From Verrucomicrobiaceae bacterium (lineage in GTDB: Bacteria > Verrucomicrobiota > Verrucomicrobiia > Verrucomicrobiales > Akkermansiaceae): a stretch of 64,000 bases of DNA. A program made the position numbers and the translations under genes. This document shows positions 63,962 through 64,000 of the stretch, one piece after another. Positions within the stretch are counted from its first letter, which is position 1, and every line of letters begins with the position of its first letter. Location: NCBI GenBank assembly GCA_027486655.1, contig JAIXOR010000009.1, forward strand, positions 22,471 through 86,470, given 5' to 3'. Below the pieces are notes generated by a model. The model made no database searches and was not told the DNA's origin. It saw only the letters and a program-made list of their open reading frames with translations.

Positions 63962-64000
63962 CTGGCTCTCGTTGGGTTTCCAACCAGACGCATGGCAGCA

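Overview
The window is a GC-rich, densely packed chromosomal segment from a heterotrophic member of the Verrucomicrobiota, most likely the Verrucomicrobiaceae/Luteolibacter-like part of the phylum. The reasons are a Planctomycetes-Verrucomicrobia-type bacterial microcompartment (BMC) locus, secreted proteins ending in a D-x-D-x-D-G-I-P-N-x-L-E-Y calcium-binding segment, several small secreted or choice-of-anchor proteins, a GxxExxY-family gene, and a short delta subunit in the ATP synthase. Genus is inference.

Layout. 1-2.3 kb: the end of a heavy-metal RND pump and two small exported proteins. 2.3-10.9 kb: a minus-strand run of ribD, a large MscS channel, a CorC/HlyC protein, a sugar-nucleotide epimerase and a secreted protein with 32 copies of a 17-residue repeat. 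10.9-13.7 kb: glycosyltransferase 2 plus a TMTC-like TPR membrane protein. 13.7-30.4 kb: housekeeping metabolism (monomeric icd, ThuA-like protein, rpmA/rplU, bioA, tRNA-Cys, menA, leuA with a candidate leucine leader peptide, a degenerate receiver, GTP-type pckG, an aldo/keto reductase pair, an arginyltransferase-like protein). 30.4-37.3 kb: a complete F1Fo ATP synthase operon, atpBEFHAGDC, on the minus strand. 37.5-53.3 kb: a papain-like enzyme, HU, envelope proteins, ruvX, leuCD, ccoG with accessory genes, an L,D-transpeptidase, a PpiC-type isomerase, a sulfotransferase and a GH71/99-like protein.

53.3-55.0 kb is a scar. Two near-identical 41-bp copies of the aldolase 3' end flank a broken WYL-regulator fragment and one lower-GC gene. 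55.0-63.2 kb is the BMC locus. Reading from the divergent DeoR-type regulator it runs pduL, two BMC-H, a diverged acetate kinase, BMC-H, BMC-P, a GxxExxY gene, an aldehyde dehydrogenase, two BMC-P and a class II aldolase. By analogy with described PVC-type compartments, fuculose/rhamnulose 1-phosphate is cleaved to DHAP and lactaldehyde. The aldehyde is oxidised to an acyl-CoA inside the shell, PduL makes the acyl-phosphate, and the kinase recovers ATP. The window ends in a degraded IS66-type transposase fragment.

Most striking non-genic observations: (1) the GxxExxY gene inside the BMC operon is bracketed by about 35-bp inverted repeats, and a gene-less copy of the same repeat pair lies 2.2 kb away; (2) many other operon gaps hold palindromic blocks built from their own short repeated phrase; (3) the octamer CCTAACAG/CTGTTAGG recurs in all reading frames and accounts for most TTA codons I noticed; (4) a 20-codon leader with seven leucines lies upstream of leuA.
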